The notes: a model not told the origin generated them from the sequence alone. A DNA stretch of 19,272 nucleotides from Betaproteobacteria bacterium (GCA_009927195.1 RFNL01000176.1:1-19272), one strand, 5' to 3'. Shown: positions 1 through 7,406, counted from the first letter of the stretch. Numbers and translations are program-made.

Positions 1-4
1 GCCC

Positions 5-373
5 ATGAGCTCCAATGACACCCTCAACCGCTTGGCCGCGGTCATTGAAAGCCGCAAAGCCGAGCACGGCGGCGACCCCGAAACCAGCTATGTCGCTCGC
101 TTGCTGCGCAAAGGCCCGGACGCTTTTTTGAAGAAAATTGGCGAAGAGGCCACCGAGGTGGTGATGGCCGCCAAAGACCTGGACCACGGCGGCGATCCGC
201 ACAAGTTGGTGGGCGAGATGGCCGACCTGTGGTTCCACAGCTTGGTGGCGCTGGCGCACTACAACTTGAGCCCCGAGGATGTGCTGCAGGAGTTGTCGCG
301 CCGCGAGGGCATGGGCGGCTTGGAAGAAAAAGCCCTGCGCAAGGCGCAGGCCCGCGAAGCCGGTAACGAATAA
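5..373 (+). CDS. hisE: Phosphoribosyl-ATP pyrophosphatase (HisE)
   Basis: This enzyme hydrolyses phosphoribosyl-ATP to phosphoribosyl-AMP and pyrophosphate, the second step of histidine synthesis, in the cytoplasm. The 122-residue product has the usual length for a stand-alone HisE of the all-alpha NTP pyrophosphatase superfamily. The metal-binding acidic residues are visible: E47, E48 and E51 in GEEATEVV, and E71 and D74 in GEMADLWFH. The ATG lies four bases from the window edge, so its ribosome binding site cannot be judged; hisI or another late his gene is expected just outside (inference). The HIT-family gene follows after 19 bases and may be co-transcribed. Nothing looks damaged. Family assignment is secure. 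Confidence 0.96.
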   Translation: MSSNDTLNRLAAVIESRKAEHGGDPETSYVARLLRKGPDAFLKKIGEEATEVVMAAKDLDHGGDPHKLVGEMADLWFHSLVALAHYNLSPEDVLQELSRREGMGGLEEKALRKAQAREAGNE

Positions 374-392
374 TGGATTGAGAGAACGACCT

Positions 393-752
393 ATGCACTC
401 AGACCCCAACTGCATCTTTTGCAAAATTGTTGCTGGCCAAATCCCAAGCAAAAAAGTTTTTGAAGACGAAGAGATTTTTGCCTTCCATGACATCAACCCA
501 TGGGCGCCAGTGCACTTTTTGATCATCCCCAAAGCCCATATTCCTTCCATGGCGCAGGTCGAACCTGAGCACCAGGCCCTGTTGGGCCGAATCTTGCTGC
601 TGGCCCCCCGCTTGGCCTTGGAGCAAGGCGCCCGCCCTTACCCTGAGGGTGGTTTTCGCATCGTCACCAACACCGGTGCCGAGGGTGGGCAAGAAGTTCA
701 CCACCTGCACTTTCATGTGATGGGTGGCCCGCGCCCTTGGTTGCGGGGATAA
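393..752 (+). CDS. hinT: HIT-family nucleotide-binding hydrolase, HinT-like
   Basis: The 119-residue protein is a histidine triad nucleotide hydrolase, a family that cleaves adenosine phosphoramidates and acyl-AMP adducts as a cytoplasmic dimer. The HIT motif is at H104-x-H106-x-H108 in HHLHFHVMGG near the C-terminus, and the N-terminus carries the typical CIFCKI segment followed by FHDINPWAPVHFLIIPK. The start at 393 is chosen because homology begins there and because upstream in-frame codons would overlap hisE. In this lineage the gene often sits between his genes and tatABC, as here. The exact substrate cannot be read from sequence; the symbol hinT is by family resemblance. Confidence 0.93.
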   Translation: MHSDPNCIFCKIVAGQIPSKKVFEDEEIFAFHDINPWAPVHFLIIPKAHIPSMAQVEPEHQALLGRILLLAPRLALEQGARPYPEGGFRIVTNTGAEGGQEVHHLHFHVMGGPRPWLRG

Positions 753-763
753 GCCCCTGAGAC

Positions 764-791
764 TTGGGTGGTGTCACCAGCCCACTAGAAT
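764..791 (+). promoter_or_regulatory. Candidate sigma70 promoter for the tat operon
   Basis: TTGGGT (764-769) and TAGAAT (786-791) are separated by 16 bases and lie 24 bases upstream of the tatA start. They are in the only gap of more than 50 bases between the HIT gene and tatA. The -35 matches the consensus at its first three bases and the -10 at five of six. This is a pattern match only. Confidence 0.45.
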
Positions 792-815
792 CGCTGAATT
801 GTTGAGGAGATATCC

Positions 816-1076
816 ATGGGATCTTTTTCCGTTTGGCACTGGCTGATTGTTTTGTTGATTGTGGTGCTGGTGTTTGGTACCAAAAAGCTTAAAAACATTG
901 GTTCTGACCTGGGTGGAGCCGTCAAAGGCTTCAAAGACGGCATGAAAGATGGTCAACCCGGCGCTGCTGCCCCTGCTGGCGACGACAAAACGGTGGCCCC
1001 AGCGGCCCAAGTGGCAGCCGCAAGTCCAGTGGCCGACAAAAACACCATTGACGTTGAAGCCCGTCCCAAGCACTGA
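816..1076 (+). CDS. tatA: Sec-independent protein translocase subunit TatA
   Basis: TatA oligomerises to form the passage through which folded proteins cross the inner membrane by the twin-arginine route. The 86-residue product shows the family layout: a short N-terminal membrane helix (about residues 4-20), the FG hinge at F20-G21 followed by TKKL, a basic amphipathic helix (about 23-45), and a disordered Ala/Pro-rich tail. A GAGGAG-like ribosome binding site (GAGGAGA, 803-809) precedes the ATG. tatB starts nine bases after the stop, and tatC follows, giving the classic tatABC order. TatE is the alternative for such a sequence, but the operon context favours TatA. Confidence 0.96.
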   Translation: MGSFSVWHWLIVLLIVVLVFGTKKLKNIGSDLGGAVKGFKDGMKDGQPGAAAPAGDDKTVAPAAQVAAASPVADKNTIDVEARPKH

Positions 1077-1085
1077 TCGAATGCC

Positions 1086-1547
1086 GTGATCGACCTCGGT
1101 GTTTCCAAAATTGCGCTGATCGGCGCTGTGGCCCTGATTGTCATTGGCCCGGAAAAATTGCCCAAAGTGGCGCGCACCCTGGGCGCTTTGATAGGCAAAG
1201 CCCAGCGTTATGTGTCCGATGTGAAGGCCGAGGTCAATCGATCGATGGACCTGGAAGAGCTCAAAAAAATGAAAGAAACGGTTGAATCGGCCGCCCGCGA
1301 TGTGGAAACCCAGGTCCATACCGCCAGCGCCGATTTCGAAAAAGACTGGCAGTCCGCCACAGCAGGTTTGGAAACCGTTTCCTATACGCCCGAAGTGGTT
1401 TACCCCGAATACGCCCATCCCAAGAAAAAGTGGCGCATCAAGCAAGGGGCAGCCCCACAGTGGTACAAAGCGCGCCATGGCATTCGCACCAAAGCCTTGT
1501 CTGGTGCTGCAAGGGTCGCGCGGTTCAGGCCGCAGCGCCTGAGCTAG
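1086..1547 (+). CDS. tatB: Sec-independent protein translocase subunit TatB
   Basis: TatB partners TatC in the receptor complex that binds twin-arginine signal peptides. The 153-residue protein has one N-terminal membrane helix (about residues 5-21), the signature GPEKLP at 21-26, then a long amphipathic and charged helical region with EELKKMKETVE. The C-terminal part is basic and poorly conserved, as is usual for TatB. The start is GTG at 1086; no Shine-Dalgarno sequence is obvious. A tiny ATG CCG TGA at 1081-1089 overlaps the GTG, so initiation may depend on ribosomes arriving from tatA. tatC begins ten bases downstream. Length and motif distinguish it from TatA. Confidence 0.95.
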   Translation: MIDLGVSKIALIGAVALIVIGPEKLPKVARTLGALIGKAQRYVSDVKAEVNRSMDLEELKKMKETVESAARDVETQVHTASADFEKDWQSATAGLETVSYTPEVVYPEYAHPKKKWRIKQGAAPQWYKARHGIRTKALSGAARVARFRPQRLS

Positions 1548-1556
1548 AGGCCTGTG

Positions 1557-2347
1557 ATGTCGGACCCCACGACCAAACCGGATGACGAGCTGGCCGGCTC
1601 CGAGCAGCCTTTTGTGCAGCACCTGATCGAACTGCGTGACCGCTTGATCAAGGCGGTGTTGGCCATTGCGGTGATGGCCATTGCCTTGTCCCTTTATCCT
1701 GGGCCCGGGCCCTTGTACGATATCTTGGCCGCGCCATTGGTGGCCCAGTTGCCCTCAGGTGCAACCATGATTGCCACGTCGGTCATCTCGCCTTTTTTGG
1801 TGCCCCTCAAAATTTTGCTGATGGCCGCTTTTTTGTTGGCCTTGCCGGTGGTCTTGTTCAAATGTGGGCATTTGTCGCCCCGGGTTTGTATTCACATGAA
1901 AAAAAATTGGTCTTGCCCCTGGTGGTGTCGAGCACTTTGCTGTTTTTTTTGGGCGTGGCTTTTTGCTACTTTTTTGTGTTCGGCCAGGTGTTTGCCTTTA
2001 TCCAAAGTTTTGCGCCCAAAAGCATCACGGCAGCGCCCGATATCGAGGCCTACTTGAGTTTTGTGTTGACCATGTTTTTGGCCTTCGGCATGGCCTTTGA
2101 AGTGCCCATTGTGGTCATTGTGTTGGCGCGCTTGAACGTGGTTTCCATTGAGAAACTCAAAGCTTTTCGATCCTATTTCGTGGTGTTGGCCTTTGTCATT
2201 GCGGCCATCGTGACGCCGCCAGATGTGGTGTCGCAACTGGCCTTGGCCATACCCATGTGCTTGCTCTATGAAATAGGGGTTTGGGCCGCCCAACTCTTTA
2301 TTCGCCACACCCAAGCACCCGATTCGGACAAAGCCCCTTTGGCTTGA
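1557..2347 (+). pseudogene. tatC: Sec-independent protein translocase subunit TatC, split by a one-base frameshift
   Basis: TatC is the six-helix membrane protein that recognises twin-arginine signal peptides. The N-terminal part (from ATG 1557, with AGAGG at 1546-1550) contains the conserved HLIELRDRL and runs in one frame to codon TTC at 1857-1859. Homology then continues in another frame from ATG 1862, with WAFVAPGLYSHEKKL, FVLTMFLAFGMAFEVP and TPPDVVSQ, to the stop at 2345-2347. One inserted base (TTCAAATG to TTCCAAATG) restores F-Q-M-W and gives about 263 residues, normal for TatC (E. coli 258). As written, translation from 1557 ends at 2057 after roughly 65 wrong residues, leaving only the first membrane part. 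Either this is a true mutation or a single-base error in the sequence; the intact second half suggests a recent change or an error. Confidence 0.93.
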
Positions 2348-2353
2348 CTCACC

Positions 2354-3496
2354 ATGAAGCGTTACTGGCTTATCTTTTCACAAGTGGTCACGGTTTTATT
2401 GGCCATTTGGTTTGTTCTGGTCACCTTGAAACCCCAATGGATGGGTCCGGGTGCGGTCTGGTCGGGCGCTGTGCATGTGTTGCAAGCGCCAGCGTCCGCA
2501 GTTGGTGCTGTGGCGGTGGGCAGTTTGAGCCCGGCCGCCAAGCAGGCTGCACCAGCGGTGGTGAGCATCAGTACCACCCGTGCTGCAGGCCCCAACCCTT
2601 TGGCCAAAGACCCTTGGTTCAAGTTTTTCTACGGCGATCAAGAAGAGGCTCCCCAAGGCGGCATGGGCAGTGGTGTCATCGTCAGCCCGGAAGGCTATGT
2701 GTTGACCAACAACCACGTGGTGGAAGGGGCGGACGACATAGAGATCATCTTGCATGACGGGCGTCGGACCCAGGCCCAAGTGATTGGCACCGACCCCGAT
2801 ACCGATTTGGCGGTGCTCAAAATCAAGTTGGACCGTTTGCCCGTCATTGTTTGGGGCAATTCCGACGAATTGCAAGTGGGTGACCGTTTACTGGCCATTG
2901 GCAACCCTTTTGGTGTGGGTCAAACGGTGACCAGTGGCATTGTTTCCGCATTGGGGCGCAGCCGCCTGGGCATCAATACTTTTGAAAATTTCATCCAAAC
3001 CGATGCCGCCATCAACCCAGGCAACTCAGGCGGAGCCTTGGTCGATATCCAGGGTCATTTGATGGGCATCAATACCGCCATTTACTCGCGCTCGGGCGGC
3101 AATATGGGCATTGGATTTGCCATCCCTGTGTCAACCGCGCGCCAAGTGTTGGAGGGCATTGTCAAAGACGGTTTGGTGGTGCGGGGTTGGGTGGGTGTGG
3201 AACCCAGCGACTTGACGCCCGAGTTGGCCCAAAGCTTTGGCATTGCCCGCCAACAAGGTGTGGTGGTCACCGGCGTGTTGCAAGGCGGCCCCGCTTTCAC
3301 GGCGGGCGTTCGCCCGGGTGACGTGTTGTTGGGTGTGAATGGCAAAACGGTTGACAACGTGGACCAATTGCTGGCGGCCATTGCAAGCCTCAAACCCGGT
3401 GTGGCCGCTGGGTTGGCGGTTGAACGACGCGGCAACCCCTTGTCTTTGTCGGTCACCCCGGCACAGCGACCCAGCCAAAAACCGGCGGCCCGATGA
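2354..3496 (+). CDS. Membrane-anchored trypsin-like serine protease with one PDZ domain (DegS/HtrA family)
   Basis: This is an S1C-family protease that probably acts on misfolded or signal proteins in the periplasm. The 380-residue product begins with a non-cleaved membrane anchor (about residues 6-24), followed by a trypsin-like domain with the full catalytic triad: H121 in TNNHVVEGAD, D151 in DTDLAVLK and S225 in NPGNSGGAL. A single PDZ domain follows (about 268-370, including GGPAFTAGVRPGDVLLGVNG). One PDZ plus an N-terminal anchor resembles DegS rather than DegP or DegQ, which have two. It starts six bases after tatC and overlaps the Nif3-like gene by ATGA, so it is likely in the tat transcript. 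Whether it cuts an anti-sigma factor, as DegS does, is not visible here. Confidence 0.92.
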   Translation: MKRYWLIFSQVVTVLLAIWFVLVTLKPQWMGPGAVWSGAVHVLQAPASAVGAVAVGSLSPAAKQAAPAVVSISTTRAAGPNPLAKDPWFKFFYGDQEEAPQGGMGSGVIVSPEGYVLTNNHVVEGADDIEIILHDGRRTQAQVIGTDPDTDLAVLKIKLDRLPVIVWGNSDELQVGDRLLAIGNPFGVGQTVTSGIVSALGRSRLGINTFENFIQTDAAINPGNSGGALVDIQGHLMGINTAIYSRSGGNMGIGFAIPVSTARQVLEGIVKDGLVVRGWVGVEPSDLTPELAQSFGIARQQGVVVTGVLQGGPAFTAGVRPGDVLLGVNGKTVDNVDQLLAAIASLKPGVAAGLAVERRGNPLSLSVTPAQRPSQKPAAR

Positions 3497-4260
3497 GTGT
3501 GCACCGTGATCAATTGTTAGCGGCCTGTGAAAGTTTGCTCACCCCTGAGCGCTTCAAAGACCATGGGCCCAATGGCTTGCAGGTAGAAGGCAAGCCAGAG
3601 ATCCACAAGTTGGTCTCGGGTGTGACCGCCTCCAAAGCCCTGATCGAGGCGGCCATTGAAGGCCAGGCCGACGCCATTTTGGTCCACCATGGGCTGTTTT
3701 GGCGCGGTCAAGCGGGCACGGTCACAGGTTGGATGAAGCAACGCTTGCGTTTGTTATTGGCCCATGACATCAGTTTGTTGGCCTATCACTTGCCTTTGGA
3801 TGCCCACCCGGAGTGGGGCAACAACGCCCAACTGGGCCAGCGATTGGGTTGGCGCATCGAAAGCCATTTTGGCGATCAACTGCTGGGCTGCCTGGGTCAA
3901 GCGGTGGACAACCATGTGTGGCCCGATGCGCAGTCTTTGGCCGCTCATTTGCACAAGGCCTTGGGGCGCGCGCCAATCTGGGTGGGGCCCACGGAAGGCG
4001 CTCGACCCATTCAAACTGTGGCCTGGTGCAGTGGCGGTGCCCAGTCTTATTTTGAGTCGGCCATCGCTGCCGGTGCCGATGCTTTTGTCACGGGGGAAAT
4101 TTCTGAGCCCCAAGCCCATTTGTCGCGCGAAACCGGCGTGGCTTTTTTTGCCTGTGGTCACCACGCCACCGAACGCTATGGGGCACCTGCCGTGGCCGAA
4201 CATGTGGCCTCTCGATTGGGCTTGTCCCATGTGTTCATCGACATCGACAATCCAGCTTGA
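3493..4260 (+). CDS. Nif3-like dinuclear metal centre protein (YbgI family)
   Basis: The 255-residue product belongs to the widespread Nif3/YbgI family, which forms hexameric rings with a two-metal site; the biochemical role is not firmly known, with GTP cyclohydrolase I type 2 often used as a database name. Putative metal ligands are visible: H65-H66 in LVHHGLFW, D103 in YHLPLDAH, and H223/H224 with E227 in CGHHATERYG. The start ATG overlaps the stop of the protease gene (ATGA, 3493-3496), which implies translational coupling. pdxA follows after 11 bases. Length matches the short bacterial form without the extra inserted domain. No function beyond the fold should be claimed. Confidence 0.9.
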   Translation: MSVHRDQLLAACESLLTPERFKDHGPNGLQVEGKPEIHKLVSGVTASKALIEAAIEGQADAILVHHGLFWRGQAGTVTGWMKQRLRLLLAHDISLLAYHLPLDAHPEWGNNAQLGQRLGWRIESHFGDQLLGCLGQAVDNHVWPDAQSLAAHLHKALGRAPIWVGPTEGARPIQTVAWCSGGAQSYFESAIAAGADAFVTGEISEPQAHLSRETGVAFFACGHHATERYGAPAVAEHVASRLGLSHVFIDIDNPA

Positions 4261-4271
4261 GGGGAAACACC

Positions 4272-5312
4272 GTGCCTGATGCAAGGCCAGTGGCTATCAG
4301 CCAGGGTGACGCGGCAGGCATTGGCCCGGAAATCATTGCAAAAATTTTTGCCTACCACCCTGAACAGGCCCGAGCTTGCCTGGTGTTTGGAGATGCACGG
4401 GTGATGGCCCAAGCGGTGCAATCGTTGCCCCGGGCGGTACAGCCCAAAATTGAACCGATCAACCATGTGAGTCAGGCCTTGAAGCTGCCTTCGGGGGTGA
4501 TCCCTTTGTGCCAGGTCGGCAACCTGGACCAGCCTCCGCCCTTGGGGCAAGTCAGTGCCGTCAGCGGTCGTTTGGCGGCCGACTGCGTAAGCGCTGCGGC
4601 CCATGCCGCACTGACGGGGCAGGTTCAAGCCTTGGTCACTGCCCCCATGAACAAAGCAGCCTTGGCCGCAGCGGGCGAAGCATTCCCCGGGCACACCGAA
4701 ATGCTTCAGCATTTGGCAGCCAGCCATTTGGGCCTGTGTTTGGACCAATTGCCCGTGCGCATGATGTTGGCAAATCGCGAATTGCGCACGGTGCTGGTCA
4801 GCATCCATGTTTCCCTGCGCCAAGCCATTGAAGCGGTCACTTTCGAGAACGTGCTGATGACACTGCGCATTGCCCACCACTGTTTGCGCAGCCCCAGCGG
4901 CGGCCCGCCCAAATTGGCCGTGGCTGGCCTGAATCCGCATGCCGGGGAGGGCGGCTTGATGGGGCGCGAAGAAATCGAGATATTGGCCCCCGCTTTGGCG
5001 CAAGCACGGGCCTTGGGGATGGATGTGAGCGGCCCTTTTCCTCCAGATACCGTGTTCATGCGCGCGCGAGAGAGCCACGGCAAGGCCCATGCCATTGATG
5101 CGGTGGTGGCCATGTACCACGATCAAGGGCTGATTCCAGTCAAATATTTGGGTCTGAACCAGGGCGTGAATGTCACCTTAGGCCTGCCATTTGTGCGTAC
5201 CAGCCCCGATCATGGCACGGCTTATGACATTGCCGGTCTTGGGTTGGCCGAACCGTCCAGCTTGCTCGCCGCCCTGGAGATGGCAAGGGCCTTGACCGTC
5301 CAGTCTTATTGA
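4272..5312 (+). CDS. pdxA: 4-hydroxythreonine-4-phosphate dehydrogenase, PdxA family
   Basis: PdxA oxidises 4-phosphohydroxy-threonine with NAD(P)+ in the pathway to pyridoxal 5'-phosphate. From GTG at 4272 the product is 346 residues, normal for the family. The start is chosen because GAGGGG (4259-4264) sits seven bases upstream; an in-frame TTG at 4257 would overlap the previous stop and lacks a site. Family motifs are SQGDAAGIGPE near the N-terminus, and the metal ligands H141 (PGHTEM), H179 (SIHVSLR) and H283 (MYHDQGL), followed by NVTLGLPFVRTSPDHGTA. The gene lies next to Nif3-like and petA genes rather than in the surA-pdxA-ksgA cluster known from many proteobacteria, so it could be a second copy of PdxA2 type with another substrate. 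Confidence 0.9.
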   Translation: MPDARPVAISQGDAAGIGPEIIAKIFAYHPEQARACLVFGDARVMAQAVQSLPRAVQPKIEPINHVSQALKLPSGVIPLCQVGNLDQPPPLGQVSAVSGRLAADCVSAAAHAALTGQVQALVTAPMNKAALAAAGEAFPGHTEMLQHLAASHLGLCLDQLPVRMMLANRELRTVLVSIHVSLRQAIEAVTFENVLMTLRIAHHCLRSPSGGPPKLAVAGLNPHAGEGGLMGREEIEILAPALAQARALGMDVSGPFPPDTVFMRARESHGKAHAIDAVVAMYHDQGLIPVKYLGLNQGVNVTLGLPFVRTSPDHGTAYDIAGLGLAEPSSLLAALEMARALTVQSY

Positions 5313-5346
5313 GAAGACCCTTCAATATGCTGTCTTATGCCTCAGC

Positions 5347-5352
5347 TACAAT
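5347..5352 (+). promoter_or_regulatory. Candidate -10 element for petABC
   Basis: TACAAT lies 42 bases before the petA start in the 82-base gap after pdxA. No good -35 hexamer is found 16-18 bases upstream (only TTCAAT at 5321, 20 bases away), so support is weak. A new transcription unit starting here is plausible because pdxA and petABC are unrelated in function. Confidence 0.3.
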
Positions 5353-5394
5353 GAGAAGCTGTCCTAATTAGCCACGCAAGTTCGAGGATTTTTC

Positions 5395-5994
5395 ATGAGT
5401 GACACCCGTTTGGACACCAGCAAGCGCACCTGGCTCATTGCCACCGGTTGCGCTGGTGCAGTCGGTGGCATTGCCACAGCCGTTCCGTTTGTCAGTACCT
5501 TTCAGCCCTCCGAAAAAGCCAAGGCTGCTGGCGCAGCCGTCGAAGTGGACATCAGTGCCATCAAACCCGGCGAAAAGCTCACCGTTGAGTGGCGTGGCAA
5601 GCCTGTTTGGATCGTGCGTCGCACCCCAGAGCAATTGGAATCTCTCAAAAAGATCGAGCCCCAATTGGCCGATCCCAAGTCATTGCGCAACCCTGACGAC
5701 CTGACACCCGCTTACGCACGCAATGAAGCACGCTCGATCAAGCCTGAGTATTTTGTAGGTGTGGGCATTTGCTCACACCTGGGCTGTTCGCCTTCTGATA
5801 AGTTTCAAACTGGTGCACAACCTTCCTTGCCCGACGATTGGGCCGGTGGTTTTTTGTGTCCTTGCCATGGTTCGACCTTTGACATGGCTGGGCGTGTGTT
5901 CAAAAACAAGCCAGCCCCTGACAACTTGGAAGTGCCCCCGCACATGTATTTGTCGGACGCGCGCTTGCTCATTGGCGAAGACAAAAAGGCCTGA
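5395..5994 (+). CDS. petA: Ubiquinol-cytochrome c reductase, Rieske iron-sulfur subunit
   Basis: This subunit carries the 2Fe-2S cluster of the cytochrome bc1 complex and passes an electron from ubiquinol to cytochrome c1. The 199-residue protein has an N-terminal Tat-type anchor (SKRTWLIAT followed by a hydrophobic helix to about residue 36), then the Rieske domain. The cluster motifs are CSHLGC (ligands C126, H128) and CPCHGS (ligands C155, H158), with C131 and C157 as the expected disulfide. The signal has K10-R11 rather than the canonical twin arginine. GAGGA (5383-5387) precedes the ATG. petB follows after 11 bases and petC after that, the standard bc1 operon. Confidence 0.97.
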   Translation: MSDTRLDTSKRTWLIATGCAGAVGGIATAVPFVSTFQPSEKAKAAGAAVEVDISAIKPGEKLTVEWRGKPVWIVRRTPEQLESLKKIEPQLADPKSLRNPDDLTPAYARNEARSIKPEYFVGVGICSHLGCSPSDKFQTGAQPSLPDDWAGGFLCPCHGSTFDMAGRVFKNKPAPDNLEVPPHMYLSDARLLIGEDKKA

Positions 5995-6005
5995 CAGGAA
6001 TTAAC

Positions 6006-7406
6006 ATGGCTGAATTCAAAGAAATCTCCCCCAATGCCAGCATGGGCGACAAATTGCTCAATTGGGTTGACAACCGTTTCCCTGCCACCAAGCTCTACAA
6101 AGAGCATTTGGGCGAGTACTACGCTCCCAAGAACTTCAATTTCTGGTACTTTTTCGGCTCTCTGGCTTTGTTCGTACTGGTCATTCAAATCGTGACCGGA
6201 ATTTTCCTGGTCATGCACTACAAACCTGATGCGGCTCAGGCTTTTGCCTCGGTCGAGTACATCATGCGTGATGTGCCCTGGGGTTGGCTGATCCGCTATA
6301 TGCATTCCACGGGGGCCTCTGCCTTTTTCATTGTTGTCTATATGCATATGTTTCGTGGTCTTATCTACGGTTCCTACCGAAAACCGCGCGAGTTGGTGTG
6401 GTTATTTGGTTGCGCCATCTTTTTGTGTCTCATGGCCGAAGCTTTCATGGGCTACTTGTTGCCCTGGGGACAAATGTCTTACTGGGGCGCACAGGTGATC
6501 GTTAATTTGTTCTCCGCAGTGCCCGTGATTGGCCCTGATTTGGCGTTGCTCATCCGTGGCGACTATGTTGTCAGTGATGCCACCCTGAATCGTTTCTTCA
6601 GCTTTCACGTGATTGCAGTGCCCTTGGTGTTGTTGGGTCTGGTGGCCGCGCACATCATTGCTTTGCACGAGGTGGGCTCGAACAACCCCGACGGGGTAGA
6701 GATCAAAAAGTACAAAGACGCGCAAGGCAAACCATTGGATGGCATCCCTTTCCACCCTTACTACACGGTGCACGACATTTTGGGTGTGAGCGGTTTCTTG
6801 CTGGTGTTCACCGCCATCATCTTTTTTGCGCCTGAGTTGGGTGGCTACTTTTTGGAATACAACAACTTTATCCCTGCCGACCCCTTGAAAACCCCGTTGC
6901 ACATTGCGCCAGTCTGGTATTTCACGCCCTTTTACTCCATGTTGCGTGCCATCACCACTGAGATGATGTATGCCTTGGTGCTGTGCGTTTTGGGCGCCGC
7001 CTATTTGGGCGTCACCCGCGCTCAATTGCCCAACTTGCTCAAAGCCACCGTGGTTGCCGCCGCCGTCATTGCAGTGGGGCTGATGCTCAAAATTGACGCT
7101 AAATTCTGGGGCGTGGTGGTCATGGGTGGCGCTGTCATCATTTTGTTTTTCTTGCCATGGCTGGACAACTGTTCGGTCAAGTCCATTCGATATCGCCCAG
7201 ATTGGCACAAGTATTTGTATGCCATTTTTGTGATTAACTTTGTGGTACTGGCTTACTTGGGTGTGCAGCCACCGTCTCCAATGGGTGAGCGCGTCTCACA
7301 AGCCGGCACGCTTTATTACTTTGGCTTTTTCCTTTTGATGCCTTGGTGGAGCCGCTTGGGTGACCCCAAGCCTGTGCCAGATCGCGTGACCTTTGTCCCC
7401 CACTGA
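6006..7406 (+). CDS. petB: Cytochrome b subunit of the bc1 complex
   Basis: Cytochrome b is the membrane core of complex III and holds two b hemes and both quinone sites. The 466-residue product is the unsplit form, with b6-like and subunit-IV-like parts joined. Heme ligands are H100 and H114 in helix B and H201 and H216 in helix D. The Qo-site motif is PVWY at 302-305 in place of the better-known PEWY. The helix D ligands are 15 positions apart, not the 14 of Rhodobacter and mitochondria. An AGGAA site (5996-6000) precedes the ATG. It is co-directional with petA and petC at spacings of 11 and 18 bases. Confidence 0.97.
   Translation: MAEFKEISPNASMGDKLLNWVDNRFPATKLYKEHLGEYYAPKNFNFWYFFGSLALFVLVIQIVTGIFLVMHYKPDAAQAFASVEYIMRDVPWGWLIRYMHSTGASAFFIVVYMHMFRGLIYGSYRKPRELVWLFGCAIFLCLMAEAFMGYLLPWGQMSYWGAQVIVNLFSAVPVIGPDLALLIRGDYVVSDATLNRFFSFHVIAVPLVLLGLVAAHIIALHEVGSNNPDGVEIKKYKDAQGKPLDGIPFHPYYTVHDILGVSGFLLVFTAIIFFAPELGGYFLEYNNFIPADPLKTPLHIAPVWYFTPFYSMLRAITTEMMYALVLCVLGAAYLGVTRAQLPNLLKATVVAAAVIAVGLMLKIDAKFWGVVVMGGAVIILFFLPWLDNCSVKSIRYRPDWHKYLYAIFVINFVVLAYLGVQPPSPMGERVSQAGTLYYFGFFLLMPWWSRLGDPKPVPDRVTFVPH

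Noticed and set aside
774..1622. Long open frame on the minus strand (282 codons) opposite tatA and tatB
   Set aside because: Composition is that of the reverse of real genes, with many His, Gly and Phe; no homology is recognised and both sense genes are certain.
1855..1863. Programmed -1 frameshift in tatC
   Set aside because: A -1 shift would give the right F-Q-M, but the site G TTC AAA does not fit X XXY YYZ slippage, and TatC is not known to be made this way.
2281..2757. Plus-strand open frame overlapping the tatC end and the protease start
   Set aside because: Out of frame with both genes, Gly/Arg/His-rich and without homology.
4176..5126. Minus-strand open frame of 316 codons opposite pdxA
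   Set aside because: It mirrors the pdxA coding sequence, has no recognisable domain and is rich in His and Gln, as expected from antisense of this codon usage.
5343..5361. CAGCT and AGCTG hairpin before petA as a terminator for pdxA
   Set aside because: Only five pairs with a nine-base loop and no T tract; it also overlaps the candidate -10.
6402..7208. Minus-strand open frame of 268 codons opposite petB
   Set aside because: Shadow of cytochrome b; His/Gln-rich product without any family motif.
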